12,596 nt of DNA, taken from assembly GCA_016839345.1 (NCBI GenBank), contig JAEOUL010000134.1, positions 1 through 12,596 of the forward strand. The letters are read 5' to 3'. The translations under genes were made by a program, and so were the position numbers. This document shows, piece after piece, positions 1 through 8,832 of the stretch; position 1 is the first letter of the stretch, and every line of letters begins with the position of its first letter. Below the pieces are notes generated by a model. That model made no database searches. It was not told the DNA's origin and was given only the letters and a program-made list of their open reading frames with translations. This stretch comes from Candidatus Thorarchaeota archaeon. GTDB lineage: Archaea; Asgardarchaeota; Thorarchaeia; Thorarchaeales; Thorarchaeaceae.

Positions 1-3000
1 GTCCAAGTGACATTGAAAACAACCTGATCCTCATATTGTGTTGGGGGCGGAGTCAGGTACTCGACATAGGTTTCTCGTGCAAGGATATTGATATACGTAA
101 TTCTACCAGTTCTGTTGGCATAGAACGGAGCTCCAATCCAAGTCACATCAATTTGTATTGCATGGGTTCCTAAACTAGGATATTGGTTGGTATCGAAAGA
201 GATTGTGTATGTTCCTGCATCTTCAGTAAGCGAGAACGATATGTTCAATGAAATTTGCTGCTTACTAAGTCCAGTTACAAGTACATTATCAGTTATGTCT
301 TCAAAGGTCAGAGTAAGGGTTGCATTTTCATCATAACTTGTCGGAGATGGAGGTGTGATTGAGAGAAGAGTGTCTCTAGGTAGAACTCTCACGGAAACAA
401 CATCGGTTCGATTAGTATAGTATGGGGTAACTCCCTTTGACCAGTTGACAAAGACATTCATGTAGATTAGCCCAGTTCGACTAAAGATATCTGTATTAAA
501 CTGGATAGAGTAGTTACCAGGTTGATTGTTATTGTCAATTGCAGTGATTATGACCAATCCAAGATCTACTATTTCACCTTGGAAACTAACATAGATGAAA
601 ACATTGCCTCCCCCACTTGTCAAATTACTAATTCCGGTTCCAGTGTCACTGTAGAAGAATATGTACTCCATTGTTTCGCCATAAGGCGTAGGTTCAGAAC
701 TGATGAGAAGTGTCAGTGCCGAATCCCTTCCAATCACAGAAGCAGTTGTTACAAACGACTTATCCTGATACTTCTCAATTACTCCAGTCCAGTCAGCGTA
801 GACAGTGAATGTCTGGAAACCAAGCGGAAACTGTGAAGCTGACACCTCAATGATATAATATCCATCACCAAGAACCAAGTCGAAATAATAACTTGAAATT
901 ACAGTGTGAGTTCCATTCCAAATCGAAAAGTCAACATCTACAGATTTGATACCCACAGCACTGTCAAGATCACCATAATATACGGAGATGTAGAAAGTGC
1001 CAATAGAAGTGGTGGGCTCAATCGCACTTACTATTCTGAACTCGGTATTGTGAGTTCTAATTGTTACTGTGATAGCGAAGCTACCTTCTTGATAATTCAG
1101 ACCTTTTGAAAATGTGAAAGTGTACACGATATTTGCCTGAATTGTGTCAGATTCGGAAGTGTGGAATGTTATCTTGTATCTCTGAGTTCCGGCTTCATAA
1201 ACAACTGAAAAATTACCCCAGGTTGAAACTACGCGAGTCCAAGCTTCAGTGCTATTATCTATTGGAATCAATCGATCAATATCTGTGTAGTCAACATAAA
1301 AGCTCGGAGAATTGCCAATTGGAATTGTAAGAGAACCAACTGATGGAATAACTGAAGTGTATGCGGCACGAATAACAAGTGTAAACTCTAGAGTTCGCGC
1401 AGCTGCACCGGGTGCATCAGCTGTCAGAAATAGAGAATAAAATCCTAAATCTAGAAGTGATACATCAATCCATACAAAATAGATGCCGCTACCCTCATCG
1501 GTCCAACTATCAATCCGTGAGCCATTTTCTGCTGATGAGATTATGGCACCTTCTATACCTAAACCAAAGTCAACATCTGTATAATTGAGTGTGATTCGAA
1601 CATTGAGATCGTATGGAGTTGTAACTTGCGGATAATTCGGAGAAGTGAGTGTACTATCTATGTCACGATACAAAAATCGAATCACAAGGAAGGCGTTTGC
1701 ATATTCGCTATCTGCAGATGTAAAGTAGACTGTAATCTCATGAATTCCACCAGTGAAATAGGATTCACTAATTGTAAGTTTGTATCGACCGATAGCTTGC
1801 TCTGTTGTATCTATTGTAATTATGTAACCAGGTACAGAAAATTCACCTGCAACTCTCCCTGTAATTGGAGATTCATAGTAAGGTCCAGGTTCACTTACAT
1901 TCAACCTTAGATAGATTTCAAAGTCCGCTCCAAGTGGGAAGTTCAATGTTGATGGATCATGATACATAACTGTAGTCATACTTCTAATAGTGACATCAAA
2001 CTGATAGGAGGATGGAGTTTCATAGATACTTCCTGACATCGTTGTAATGACAGTGACAGTTCTAACTCCCACAGGCCAAGTACTTGTATCTAGTGTGAAA
2101 TCATAACTACTTGGATTTAGATAATCATCAAAGTCCACAGTCCAATCGAAACGGAAATTGGAAACAGCACTTATTGGGACACTTACTCCCAAATCCAAAT
2201 CCATCAAGATTATTGTGAGTGGTGTTTCGTCACCATATGGATGTGTCGACACACCTGTTACTGTTAAGGACGTTCGATGTGCTCTAATTATCACTTCAAA
2301 TTGATACGCATCAGGAGCATAGTAGTCTGAATTTGACATTGTAATTGTGAGTGTGACAGTCACAGCTGGACCTACAGACCACGCATCTGTATCAAGATCC
2401 ATTGTATAGCTGACTAAAGGTCCAAGGATCTGTTGACCATAGCTTGACGTGTAGTTGAATGTAGCAACATCGAGGACATTGACACTAAGTCCTGTGTCTA
2501 GGTCAATCAATAAAACATGTAGAGTAGTGTCTTCTCCATGGATTGTAGTCAGATCTCCGGAAACAGTGACAGCAGTGTAATGTGCTCTAAGTGTGAAAGT
2601 CACATCGACGGTACCAATGTGCATGAATCCACCTGCACTTGTGGCGTTGAAGGAATAGAGATGATCACCCAGACTAAGTGCACCTGTCGCGATTGTGATA
2701 TCATACGTCCCATCTCCATTGTTCACATGAGCAACGGGATTTCCATTCGACAAAGTGATTGTTGCATCGGTTATTGGCGCACCTGAGTAGTCATCTATGA
2801 ATGTGAGCGTAGCTGTGAAATCCTCTCCAGCAGGAGTAGTCGTAACATCAGAAGCATCCAGTAAGGTTGAATGAAACAGATCCAGATTGAAGTATTCTGT
2901 AGCATCATTATAGTACTGGTGTGTAGATTGAACATCGAATCGCCACCGTTTGGCATCTGCGAGATCGTTAGTGTCAAGGACCTTTCCATATCTACCAGCA

Positions 3001-6000
3001 CCATACTCATCTAGTGTGATTATTGAGGGACTAGTCCAATTCATCGTCACGGTTGCACCCGTCACACCTGCAGCAGTGATATCATCTGTGAGTTTATACT
3101 CAACAATGAGAGCATCACCTGCAGTCTTGACTGAGAGTCTATCACTCACTGCATCAGAGGGAGCATTGAGAGTCAAGGTAGTGTCATGTCGAACAATGAA
3201 TGTCTTCTCAAAGAGCCCGGTCTTGTTTGTCACATAAGCACCTGTATCATTGTAATGGGCAATTACGGTCCAGAGACCTGCAGGAGCTGTAGAATCAATG
3301 AGCTTAGATATTGTATGTTCAGGTGAGGTTCGCTCCTGTTCAGTCCCTATACTTACAAATCCTCCAGGATCATTCTGGTTTGTAACCTCAGTCCTAAGCC
3401 AGTCAGTAGGTTTCCGAACAGATGAAACTCTAATCTCATCGAGTTGACCGTTCAACCATCCGCTACCAGTAGTTCCAGAATCAAAATCTCCACCTCCCAA
3501 ACGCCACTCTTCAACATAGGACATATTTGCCTGCGATGAGCTACCAACCTGACCAGCAGCTGTATTATCGTTCATATTGATCCAGATAGCATTGTTTGAA
3601 GGGTTATCTTCATCTGCGTAACATCCGAAGAAGATCCACGTATTAGCAGGCCAGGTTGTTGCTTGAGTCCATTTGTACAATGCAGAATCTGTAGAACTTT
3701 CGACCTTGAATACAAGTGTGCCATTGGGTACTACACCTTGACCATAATCTTGGCCTACCAATGCAATTAACATGTCATGATCTATATCGATGTATTTCTC
3801 CATGATGACCTGTGTATTTGGTGATGCTGCAGTGTGAGGAACGTTAAGTCTAAACCACCCTGTGATGAATACATCACCCTCAGGAGTTAGTGTTTCTGAG
3901 ATTGAGATATAGTCATTTGAACCATCGAATGTTTGGGCAAAAGCTGCTCGTCCAGAGGTATATAGACCATTTCCATTTTGAACTCCATCATAACCGTTTC
4001 CAGATGAATCAGAATGGATGACACCAGATGAACCGCTAACAGTAGTTTCACTGAGATGCCATACAGCCTCAAAGTTTGATGACCAAACTCCAGCGGGTTT
4101 TTCTAGGTTATCTACAACAGGACTTCCGTAATACATCGTTATTGTTGTATCGCCCACGTCTGTTAGATTCATCTTTACCCAGGCGGAGATGTATCCGTTC
4201 GATGCATCATAATCTCGAGTGAAATACTCAATCTCATGATCCAGAATAGTAGAACCCATGGCAAACAGGATATCAGAGCCATCAGCTCTCACCTTTGTAG
4301 GATCATGAAGATCAGAATCAACAAACTGTACAAGAACAGGGAAATTGTTTAGATCTCCATACACCTCAGTATCGGGAATCACGAGATTCTTACGATACCT
4401 GAAGGATGGAAACTTGTGATCTGGATCAGGACCGGGAGTAGTATTATATGCAGAATACCAGGTCGTACCAGTGGGATCTATAAGATCTACACCAACACGA
4501 GCCCCAGTAATAGTTGGCGTTGTGATTGTGAATTTTGCAATGTCGTTGATGTTGTAGGCAGTGTTATCAATCTGAAGGTCCTGCACGAAATTCCAACTGA
4601 TGAATTTGATAGTCCATACACCCCAGAAATCTATTGAGGTCGCTTTTAGTGTTAGAGTTCCTCCATTGTACCACCAATCTTGATCGACAATTTTTGGTTG
4701 GTTCAAAGGATTGAGAACTGCTGTGGCTTTCCACTCAGCACGCGGATATTCAACAGTGAAACCAAACGATGTCGCACCAGCAGGTGGTGAAACCATGACC
4801 TTGGCAGTCCAATTGACTATGCTTGCTCCAGTTTCAATGAAGTAGCTAACCCCCTCATTGAAATCAGTGTCCATCGTTTGAGCTTCTCCTCCAACATCCA
4901 ATGTGAGTATGACATCCATGGTTACCATTGTTGGAGAAGATGTAGAAAAGACAACAGTAGTATCACCGGCATCAGTCCATGTGTCTTGTATAGTTTTCTC
5001 AGTCCCAACAGAATAGAAGCTTGATGGATCTTTTTGGTTATTGAACTCGGTTGTATACCAAGCCTCTGATAGAACATTGGGACTCATTCGCAACTCATCA
5101 ATAGTTCCGTTGAAGAACCGGTCATTTGATGGATTTGCATCTGGATACTCTTTCCAATTGCCTATAGTCATGTTCAAATCGGAGTCATAGAGTGAGGAAC
5201 CAGCACGGGTTATTTGGTTAACCAAAGAACCATTCAGGTAGAGTCTAACATAATCTGTAACAGAGTCCCATGTCCATGCCAAATGTTGCCAGTTGTTTTG
5301 AGTTGTCATTCCACCACTTATACTGGAACCACTTGTAGTGTCTGTCCTCATCCGTACAATGAATTCTTGGCCAGCCAGCGCTAGATGAAGTATTGCTTCA
5401 GGGGGATTTGTATTCGGAGCTTTTGAGAAAATCCTATCATCTCCTGAGTCCCAGTGATTGACCCATGCACTCATTGAAACCTGTGTGTATTGATCTGTAT
5501 AGACCTGACCTAATGAGATTACATCATCGACTCCATCAAAACTAACAGCTGTTCCAATTTGACCTTCAATGAGATTACTTGAGTAGAAGCCACCATAAGG
5601 TGTACCGTCATGGTAGTTATACGTACTATCAAATTGCAATCCTGTAGGGTCGTTGTTAAGATGATGAACAACCTCGTATCCCTCCCATACTCTTGAGCTT
5701 AGAGGTCTTGAACTCAAAGTTGGCATAACTGATTCAGAACCATAATGCATTGTGATGACAGTGTCAATGGAACTGGAGAGAGATGGGACTTTAACCCACG
5801 CGACCAGATGACCTGTTGTTTGATCGAAGAGTTCAATCTCATGAGCTACAGGATTACCAGCAATTGTGAAAGCAATATCATTTCCATTAGATAGAACATT
5901 GTCTCTCAAATCAGTGTCGGTTATATCAATCAACACAGGAAAATCTGTCAAATCTGAAACTACATTTGTGTGGTCAATTGTGATATCCTTTTCATAGTCA

Positions 6001-7625
6001 AAGAAGACGACTCTATCCTCAGCTTCAGGTATAATATATTCAACGAAGAGTCTTGGTCTGTGTTGATTGTCAAAATGAGATGTTCCCTTTACATCATTCC
6101 ATCTGCGAGAATCATAATTATCACAATACATCAGATCAAGCATAATTGAAATGTAGTTTCCTTCAGTCCAGCCTGCTCTACTAACCACTTTCTGAACCAG
6201 TGAACCAATTTCAGGTGATCTGTATCTAGTGTCAGTAGCAGTAATCCAAGAGTTGAGAGGCCAGTCAATACTAGTATCCATCCAATTGTATCTGTCTTCC
6301 AGATGTGGAAGTCCTAAGGTGAATTTTGGTGCATTGTCCTGATCCGCGATATAGAGTCTCATACCTTCCGCTGGTGGTGATGACCCCAGCATGGCTTCAA
6401 CCTCGAGATATGCAGAGGTGACAATTGCACCTTGAGGAATATAGAGGGGAAATTGCAGACCAGCTTGAAACAGAGATTCTTTGTTGAATCCAATGTCATC
6501 GTAGATACCTACACCAAGACCTCCATCGTTTCCATATCCATCAAAATCAATACCCTGAGTAGGATTATCATAGCAAGTTCGGTCATCATCATCCGGTGTG
6601 TAGGGGTATGTAGCATATTTCGTGTACCCCCAGACTAAGGTGTCATTTGTCTTAAGATCTACTTGCTCTGGAAATGGTCTAACAGTCAAGTCGACATTCA
6701 CATCATCAATATACGCATAGGCGTTTGAATTTGATGAAGGACTCACACTTTCATCAGTTGCTAGACCAATGGCAAAAGGCAATGCGTTTGTTGATAGTCC
6801 TGTCATCAAGGAAGCAGGAATGTTGACAGTATGTGTTAGCCAGGTATTTGTTGGATCTCCCGACTCAAAATCATGGAATTTGTAAGTATATCCAGCAATT
6901 CTAATGAAGAAATGGACCTTGTCATCCATTGTCGAGCTGGTGCTCACACGGTATCTGAACGAAACCTGTGCAGAATAGAGTTCTCTATAGGGCATAGATA
7001 TCATTTGACTAAGATAGATCTCGTCACTGGGTGTAGGGTCATAACTCGTCGTTAATTGTGCTTCGAGATAGATACCCCATGTACCACCATAACCGTTGGA
7101 ATCACTGTCCAATTCGTAGAAGCCATGTAGAGGATGGGGATTATCATCAGGAACATCTTTGATTATTGTCCAGCCATCTGGAACATAAACAGTATCGTTA
7201 TTATGATCCAAATAGTTTGATGTGTGAGCACTTGTTACGACAATGAAAAGCTCGTTATGTCTTGAATTAAGTTCTCCATTTTGAAGAACGTTTTCAGCAG
7301 TCCAAGTTAGAGAGTCAATTTGTGCTTGGAGGTTGGTTCCTGTCCATCCATCTGTCAATGTGACAGAACTAATTCCAGAGGAGGAGGAATCAAAGGACAG
7401 AGTGCCTTGGCCAATATTAGAAACCTGTCCACTGAGTGTAACTGGAAGTGAAAGTCCAACACCAGAACTACGATCGCTGCTTAAAGCAAATGGACTTGTA
7501 TCAGTCAATTGCGGCATGATTGGATTACTGACTGTTGACGCTGGGCCAAAGTCAGTTGATGGATTTATCATTGAGAATAGAAATAGAACTACAACTAGTA
7601 TGCTTATGAGATTCACTTTCCTCAC
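1..7625 (-). CDS. Giant secreted multidomain surface protein (DNRLRE-like, DUF2341-LamG x2, Ig-like array), C-terminus beyond window
   Basis: The frame stays open from GTG 7625 to the left edge: 2541 codons with no stop, so the 3' end lies outside. GTG is chosen because GAGGAGGA lies 7 nt upstream and the N-terminus is a signal peptide (RKVN, then a hydrophobic stretch to about residue 20). Approximate domains: beta-sandwich 100-315, ending AYIDDVNVDLT; DNRLRE/CBM-like 340-530; DUF2341 539-632; LamG-type lectin fold 645-876; Ig-like 880-1070; second DUF2341 1075-1167; second LamG 1185-1429; then about 11 Ig-like repeats from 1430 to the edge. Cysteines are very rare and N-x-S/T sequons frequent, as expected for an archaeal glycosylated surface protein. 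I infer an adhesin, polysaccharide-binding or S-layer-associated role. No catalytic domain is recognised. The anchor, if any, would be in the missing C-terminus. The open frame is certain; the function is inferred. Confidence 0.93.
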   Translation of the reverse strand, partial: MRKVNLISILVVVLFLFSMINPSTDFGPASTVSNPIMPQLTDTSPFALSSDRSSGVGLSLPVTLSGQVSNIGQGTLSFDSSSSGISSVTLTDGWTGTNLQAQIDSLTWTAENVLQNGELNSRHNELFIVVTSAHTSNYLDHNNDTVYVPDGWTIIKDVPDDNPHPLHGFYELDSDSNGYGGTWGIYLEAQLTTSYDPTPSDEIYLSQMISMPYRELYSAQVSFRYRVSTSSTMDDKVHFFIRIAGYTYKFHDFESGDPTNTWLTHTVNIPASLMTGLSTNALPFAIGLATDESVSPSSNSNAYAYIDDVNVDLTVRPFPEQVDLKTNDTLVWGYTKYATYPYTPDDDDRTCYDNPTQGIDFDGYGNDGGLGVGIYDDIGFNKESLFQAGLQFPLYIPQGAIVTSAYLEVEAMLGSSPPAEGMRLYIADQDNAPKFTLGLPHLEDRYNWMDTSIDWPLNSWITATDTRYRSPEIGSLVQKVVSRAGWTEGNYISIMLDLMYCDNYDSRRWNDVKGTSHFDNQHRPRLFVEYIIPEAEDRVVFFDYEKDITIDHTNVVSDLTDFPVLIDITDTDLRDNVLSNGNDIAFTIAGNPVAHEIELFDQTTGHLVAWVKVPSLSSSIDTVITMHYGSESVMPTLSSRPLSSRVWEGYEVVHHLNNDPTGLQFDSTYNYHDGTPYGGFYSSNLIEGQIGTAVSFDGVDDVISLGQVYTDQYTQVSMSAWVNHWDSGDDRIFSKAPNTNPPEAILHLALAGQEFIVRMRTDTTSGSSISGGMTTQNNWQHLAWTWDSVTDYVRLYLNGSLVNQITRAGSSLYDSDLNMTIGNWKEYPDANPSNDRFFNGTIDELRMSPNVLSEAWYTTEFNNQKDPSSFYSVGTEKTIQDTWTDAGDTTVVFSTSSPTMVTMDVILTLDVGGEAQTMDTDFNEGVSYFIETGASIVNWTAKVMVSPPAGATSFGFTVEYPRAEWKATAVLNPLNQPKIVDQDWWYNGGTLTLKATSIDFWGVWTIKFISWNFVQDLQIDNTAYNINDIAKFTITTPTITGARVGVDLIDPTGTTWYSAYNTTPGPDPDHKFPSFRYRKNLVIPDTEVYGDLNNFPVLVQFVDSDLHDPTKVRADGSDILFAMGSTILDHEIEYFTRDYDASNGYISAWVKMNLTDVGDTTITMYYGSPVVDNLEKPAGVWSSNFEAVWHLSETTVSGSSGVIHSDSSGNGYDGVQNGNGLYTSGRAAFAQTFDGSNDYISISETLTPEGDVFITGWFRLNVPHTAASPNTQVIMEKYIDIDHDMLIALVGQDYGQGVVPNGTLVFKVESSTDSALYKWTQATTWPANTWIFFGCYADEDNPSNNAIWINMNDNTAAGQVGSSSQANMSYVEEWRLGGGDFDSGTTGSGWLNGQLDEIRVSSVRKPTDWLRTEVTNQNDPGGFVSIGTEQERTSPEHTISKLIDSTAPAGLWTVIAHYNDTGAYVTNKTGLFEKTFIVRHDTTLTLNAPSDAVSDRLSVKTAGDALIVEYKLTDDITAAGVTGATVTMNWTSPSIITLDEYGAGRYGKVLDTNDLADAKRWRFDVQSTHQYYNDATEYFNLDLFHSTLLDASDVTTTPAGEDFTATLTFIDDYSGAPITDATITLSNGNPVAHVNNGDGTYDITIATGALSLGDHLYSFNATSAGGFMHIGTVDVTFTLRAHYTAVTVSGDLTTIHGEDTTLHVLLIDLDTGLSVNVLDVATFNYTSSYGQQILGPLVSYTMDLDTDAWSVGPAVTVTLTITMSNSDYYAPDAYQFEVIIRAHRTSLTVTGVSTHPYGDETPLTIILMDLDLGVSVPISAVSNFRFDWTVDFDDYLNPSSYDFTLDTSTWPVGVRTVTVITTMSGSIYETPSSYQFDVTIRSMTTVMYHDPSTLNFPLGADFEIYLRLNVSEPGPYYESPITGRVAGEFSVPGYIITIDTTEQAIGRYKLTISESYFTGGIHEITVYFTSADSEYANAFLVIRFLYRDIDSTLTSPNYPQVTTPYDLNVRITLNYTDVDFGLGIEGAIISSAENGSRIDSWTDEGSGIYFVWIDVSLLDLGFYSLFLTADAPGAAARTLEFTLVIRAAYTSVIPSVGSLTIPIGNSPSFYVDYTDIDRLIPIDNSTEAWTRVVSTWGNFSVVYEAGTQRYKITFHTSESDTIQANIVYTFTFSKGLNYQEGSFAITVTIRTHNTEFRIVSAIEPTTSIGTFYISVYYGDLDSAVGIKSVDVDFSIWNGTHTVISSYYFDLVLGDGYYIIEVSASQFPLGFQTFTVYADWTGVIEKYQDKSFVTTASVIGRDSALTLLISSEPTPYGETMEYIFFYSDTGTGISNLTSGGGNVFIYVSFQGEIVDLGLVIITAIDNNNQPGNYSIQFNTDIFSRTGLIYMNVFVNWSKGVTPYYTNRTDVVSVRVLPRDTLLSITPPSPTSYDENATLTLTFEDITDNVLVTGLSKQQISLNISFSLTEDAGTYTISFDTNQYPSLGTHAIQIDVTWIGAPFYANRTGRITYINILARETYVEYLTPPPTQYEDQVVFNVTW
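3..3191 (-). repeat. Tandem array of about 11 Ig-like repeats (within giant CDS)
   Basis: From residue 1479 to the window edge, a strand-end motif of the type V/I-R-x-x-x-T recurs. Its arginine falls at residues 1479, 1680, 1781, 1881, 1983, 2086, 2190, 2300, 2417 and 2517, with a degenerate copy (FHSTLLDAS) near 1584. Spacing is about 96-117 residues, mostly 100-104, which is one Ig-like beta-sandwich per unit. Many units also carry a (P/H)YGE/D-like turn, and most an acidic motif (DLDTG, DLDLG, DVDFG, DTGTG) 26-34 residues after the arginine. The repeats are well diverged and show no near-identical DNA copies. An extended stalk lifting the N-terminal lectin-like domains off the cell is the likely role, by inference. 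Confidence 0.82.
3339..4412 (-). repeat. DUF2341-LamG module, copy 2 (within giant CDS)
   Basis: Residues 1072-1429 of the giant protein. The DUF2341 part shows FRYRKNLVIPD, NFPVLVQFVDSDLHD, HEIEYF, ISAWVKMN and ITMYYGS. The LamG part shows AVWHLSET, HSDSSGNGYDG, QTFDGSNDYISIS and GQLDEIRVSS, ending TEVTNQNDPGGFVSIGTE. Motif order and spacing match copy 1. The LamG half carries extra sequence, for example around the FFGCYADED stretch that holds one of the protein's few cysteines. Confidence 0.8.
4998..6011 (-). repeat. DUF2341-LamG module, copy 1 (within giant CDS)
   Basis: Residues 539-876 of the giant protein. DUF2341 hallmarks are DFPVLIDITDTDLRD, HEIELFD, VAWVKVP and ITMHYGS. A concanavalin-like LamG domain follows (VVHHLNND, AVSFDGVDDVISL, WQHLAWTWD, FNGTIDELRMS) and ends in a TEFNNQKDPSSFYSVGTE motif. 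DUF2341 is typically found next to LamG in secreted proteins, where carbohydrate binding is the usual suggestion. The same order recurs at 3339-4412, so this is an internal duplication visible at protein level but no longer at DNA level. Confidence 0.8.
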
Positions 7626-7632
7626 AAGGATG

Positions 7633-7640
7633 TCCTCCTC
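7633..7640 (-). promoter_or_regulatory. Ribosome binding site of the giant gene
   Basis: GAGGAGGA on the minus strand, 7 nt before GTG 7625. It is a strong Shine-Dalgarno match and decides the start, since the next in-frame ATG is inside the signal peptide. Confidence 0.8.
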
Positions 7641-7727
7641 TTTTACTGTCCAGCATAAGTCCACTACAAAATGCACGTCTGCATTATCAAGTATGGACTC
7701 TAAGCAATTGTTGTTGAGAAATCCTAG

Positions 7728-7735
7728 GTATAAGA
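7728..7735 (-). promoter_or_regulatory. Possible TATA-like element for the giant gene
   Basis: The 179-bp gap 7626-7804 holds no gene. On the minus strand CTTATACC at this position resembles an archaeal TATA box and would place transcription start about 75-80 nt before GTG 7625. A second AT-rich site, TTGATAATG near 7681-7690, is an alternative with a shorter leader. Neither is a strong consensus. No clear terminator follows the upstream deacetylase gene beyond a pyrimidine-rich stretch directly after its stop. Confidence 0.25.
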
Positions 7736-7804
7736 GTTTGTTCTGGGGGAACTGGATTCTGTTTGGTGGTAATACTGACGTTTTTTCGAAAGAAGGAGAA
7801 ATAA

Positions 7805-8494
7805 TCAAATTGTATTGAGATATTCCTGAATCCCAACGAATCGATAACCAAGTCGATCTTTTAGGTCTACAAGTAGTTCAAAGATTCCATTCATACGATA
7901 ATCACGTGGGTGAATCCCAATCTGAAGTGCCCCACCTAGCTCAATCTCAAACAAAGCAGCCTCGAATGAAAGTGTCCGTTGGCCTTGGCTTACGATTCGT
8001 TCAGCGGTTTGGAAAACTCTGTTCTTTGAGTGATTGTGTATATTGTTTCCATTAACACAATAGTCGAAACCTATCTTCTTCGTTGCTTTGACAATCTTAG
8101 GTGCTGATTCCCAGAGGGGCGGAACAAACCCATAGGGTTTGATTCCGAATCCTTTCAACATAATAGAAACGCCATCCCTAAGTCGAGATATCACTTTCTC
8201 TTGAGTCAACTTGTCGAATTCCTTGAGAGACCCTGATTTAGCAAAATGAGAATAACCGTGCATGGAGATCTCCAAGTCCAATGACCTTAGGAACTTTGTG
8301 AACATATCATGGTTAGTAAACTTGTTCGACTTCTTTAATCCATAGAAAGGGGTGACTAACATAGTAAGACTGGAAATTCCCAAATCAGCTAGGAGATCAT
8401 ATGACTGGACAATATCATCCTCAAAGACTGGAGTAATGTCATGCATAGAGAGAATGATGGTATTTTCTTCTACAGGTTCTAATGCCTTTCCCAA
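7805..8494 (-). CDS. DUF2334 / NodB-fold polysaccharide deacetylase-like protein
   Basis: 229 residues starting at TTG 8494, preceded by GGTGA with a 6-nt spacer; an in-frame TGA just upstream excludes a longer form. Deacetylase motifs are in order: H18-D19 in SMHDITP (metal/catalytic Asp region), H79 and H83 in EISMHGYSH (the HxxxH metal ligands), FVPPLWE at 123-129 (substrate-groove motif, in the form seen in DUF2334), and H195 in GIHPRDY. These support a divalent-metal carbohydrate-esterase-4-like fold that removes N-acyl groups from a sugar or a related small substrate. No signal peptide or membrane segment is present, so it probably acts in the cytoplasm, for example on a glycan or glycolipid precursor rather than on finished cell-wall polymer. 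The true substrate cannot be read from the sequence. Its position next to the giant surface gene is suggestive only. Confidence 0.85.
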   Translation of the reverse strand: MGKALEPVEENTIILSMHDITPVFEDDIVQSYDLLADLGISSLTMLVTPFYGLKKSNKFTNHDMFTKFLRSLDLEISMHGYSHFAKSGSLKEFDKLTQEKVISRLRDGVSIMLKGFGIKPYGFVPPLWESAPKIVKATKKIGFDYCVNGNNIHNHSKNRVFQTAERIVSQGQRTLSFEAALFEIELGGALQIGIHPRDYRMNGIFELLVDLKDRLGYRFVGIQEYLNTI

Positions 8495-8529
8495 AACTGA
8501 TCACCAATTGCCGCGTATGGTCATATTGG

Positions 8530-8540
8530 TATGTATACTA
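8530..8540 (-). promoter_or_regulatory. TATA-like box for the deacetylase gene
   Basis: In the 71-bp gap between the histone stop and the deacetylase start, the minus strand reads TAGTATACATA. It lies about 36-46 nt before TTG 8494, so transcription would begin roughly 10-20 nt ahead of the start codon. This is normal archaeal geometry and suggests the deacetylase has its own promoter. Confidence 0.4.
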
Positions 8541-8565
8541 CGACTTGAAAACCTATATGTTAACA

Positions 8566-8796
8566 TCAGGGTCTCCATTGTTCATATGCAAGTTTGATAT
8601 CTTTGTCAGTGATTGTCTTTCTTCCAGCATGTTCTGTTAATGCAAATGCTCTCTTTGCTAACATCTTTCCGATCTCCTCTAGAATCCTTGCCAACTCTTC
8701 CGCGCCTTTGTCACTGACTCTACCTGCACCCGAATCTCTCATGAGACGGTCAATTGGGGCGACTGGAATTATTCTGTCCTTCCTTGCTCGCGGCAA
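8566..8796 (-). CDS. Archaeal histone (HMf family)
   Basis: 76 residues from TTG 8796, with AAGGAG 10 nt upstream; upstream in-frame codons meet a stop without another start. The histone fold covers about residues 9-74 and aligns with Methanothermus HMfB at an offset of 7. DNA-contact residues are kept (R17, R20, R26 and T61, matching HMfB R10, K13, R19 and T54). So are dimer-dimer interface residues (L53, H56 and D66 for L46, H49 and D59) and the Gly used in stacking (G23 for G16). It should form dimers that polymerise into extended DNA-wrapping filaments. Compared with HMfB it has a short basic N-terminal extension (PRARKDR), a minimal tail. It lies between thiI and the deacetylase gene, with a promoter-like region of its own upstream. 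Confidence 0.96.
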   Translation of the reverse strand: MPRARKDRIIPVAPIDRLMRDSGAGRVSDKGAEELARILEEIGKMLAKRAFALTEHAGRKTITDKDIKLAYEQWRP

Positions 8797-8832
8797 AACC
8801 TTTACACTCCTTCAACTACAAATTGCAGCATT

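Noticed and set aside
1..3191. Possible CRISPR or DNA tandem repeat in the left region
   Set aside because: The periodicity of about 300 bp is protein-level Ig-domain repetition with diverged DNA; no short identical repeats or spacers are present.
522..4637. Several 60-100 codon ORFs on the plus strand and two on the minus strand
   Set aside because: All are in other frames of the giant minus-strand gene, have low-complexity or Cys/Arg-rich shadow composition, and show no family motifs.
7333..7818. 161-codon plus-strand ORF
   Set aside because: It lies antisense to the N-terminus, ribosome binding site and upstream gap of the giant gene. Its protein has no recognisable domain, while the minus frame gives a signal peptide and continuous domains.
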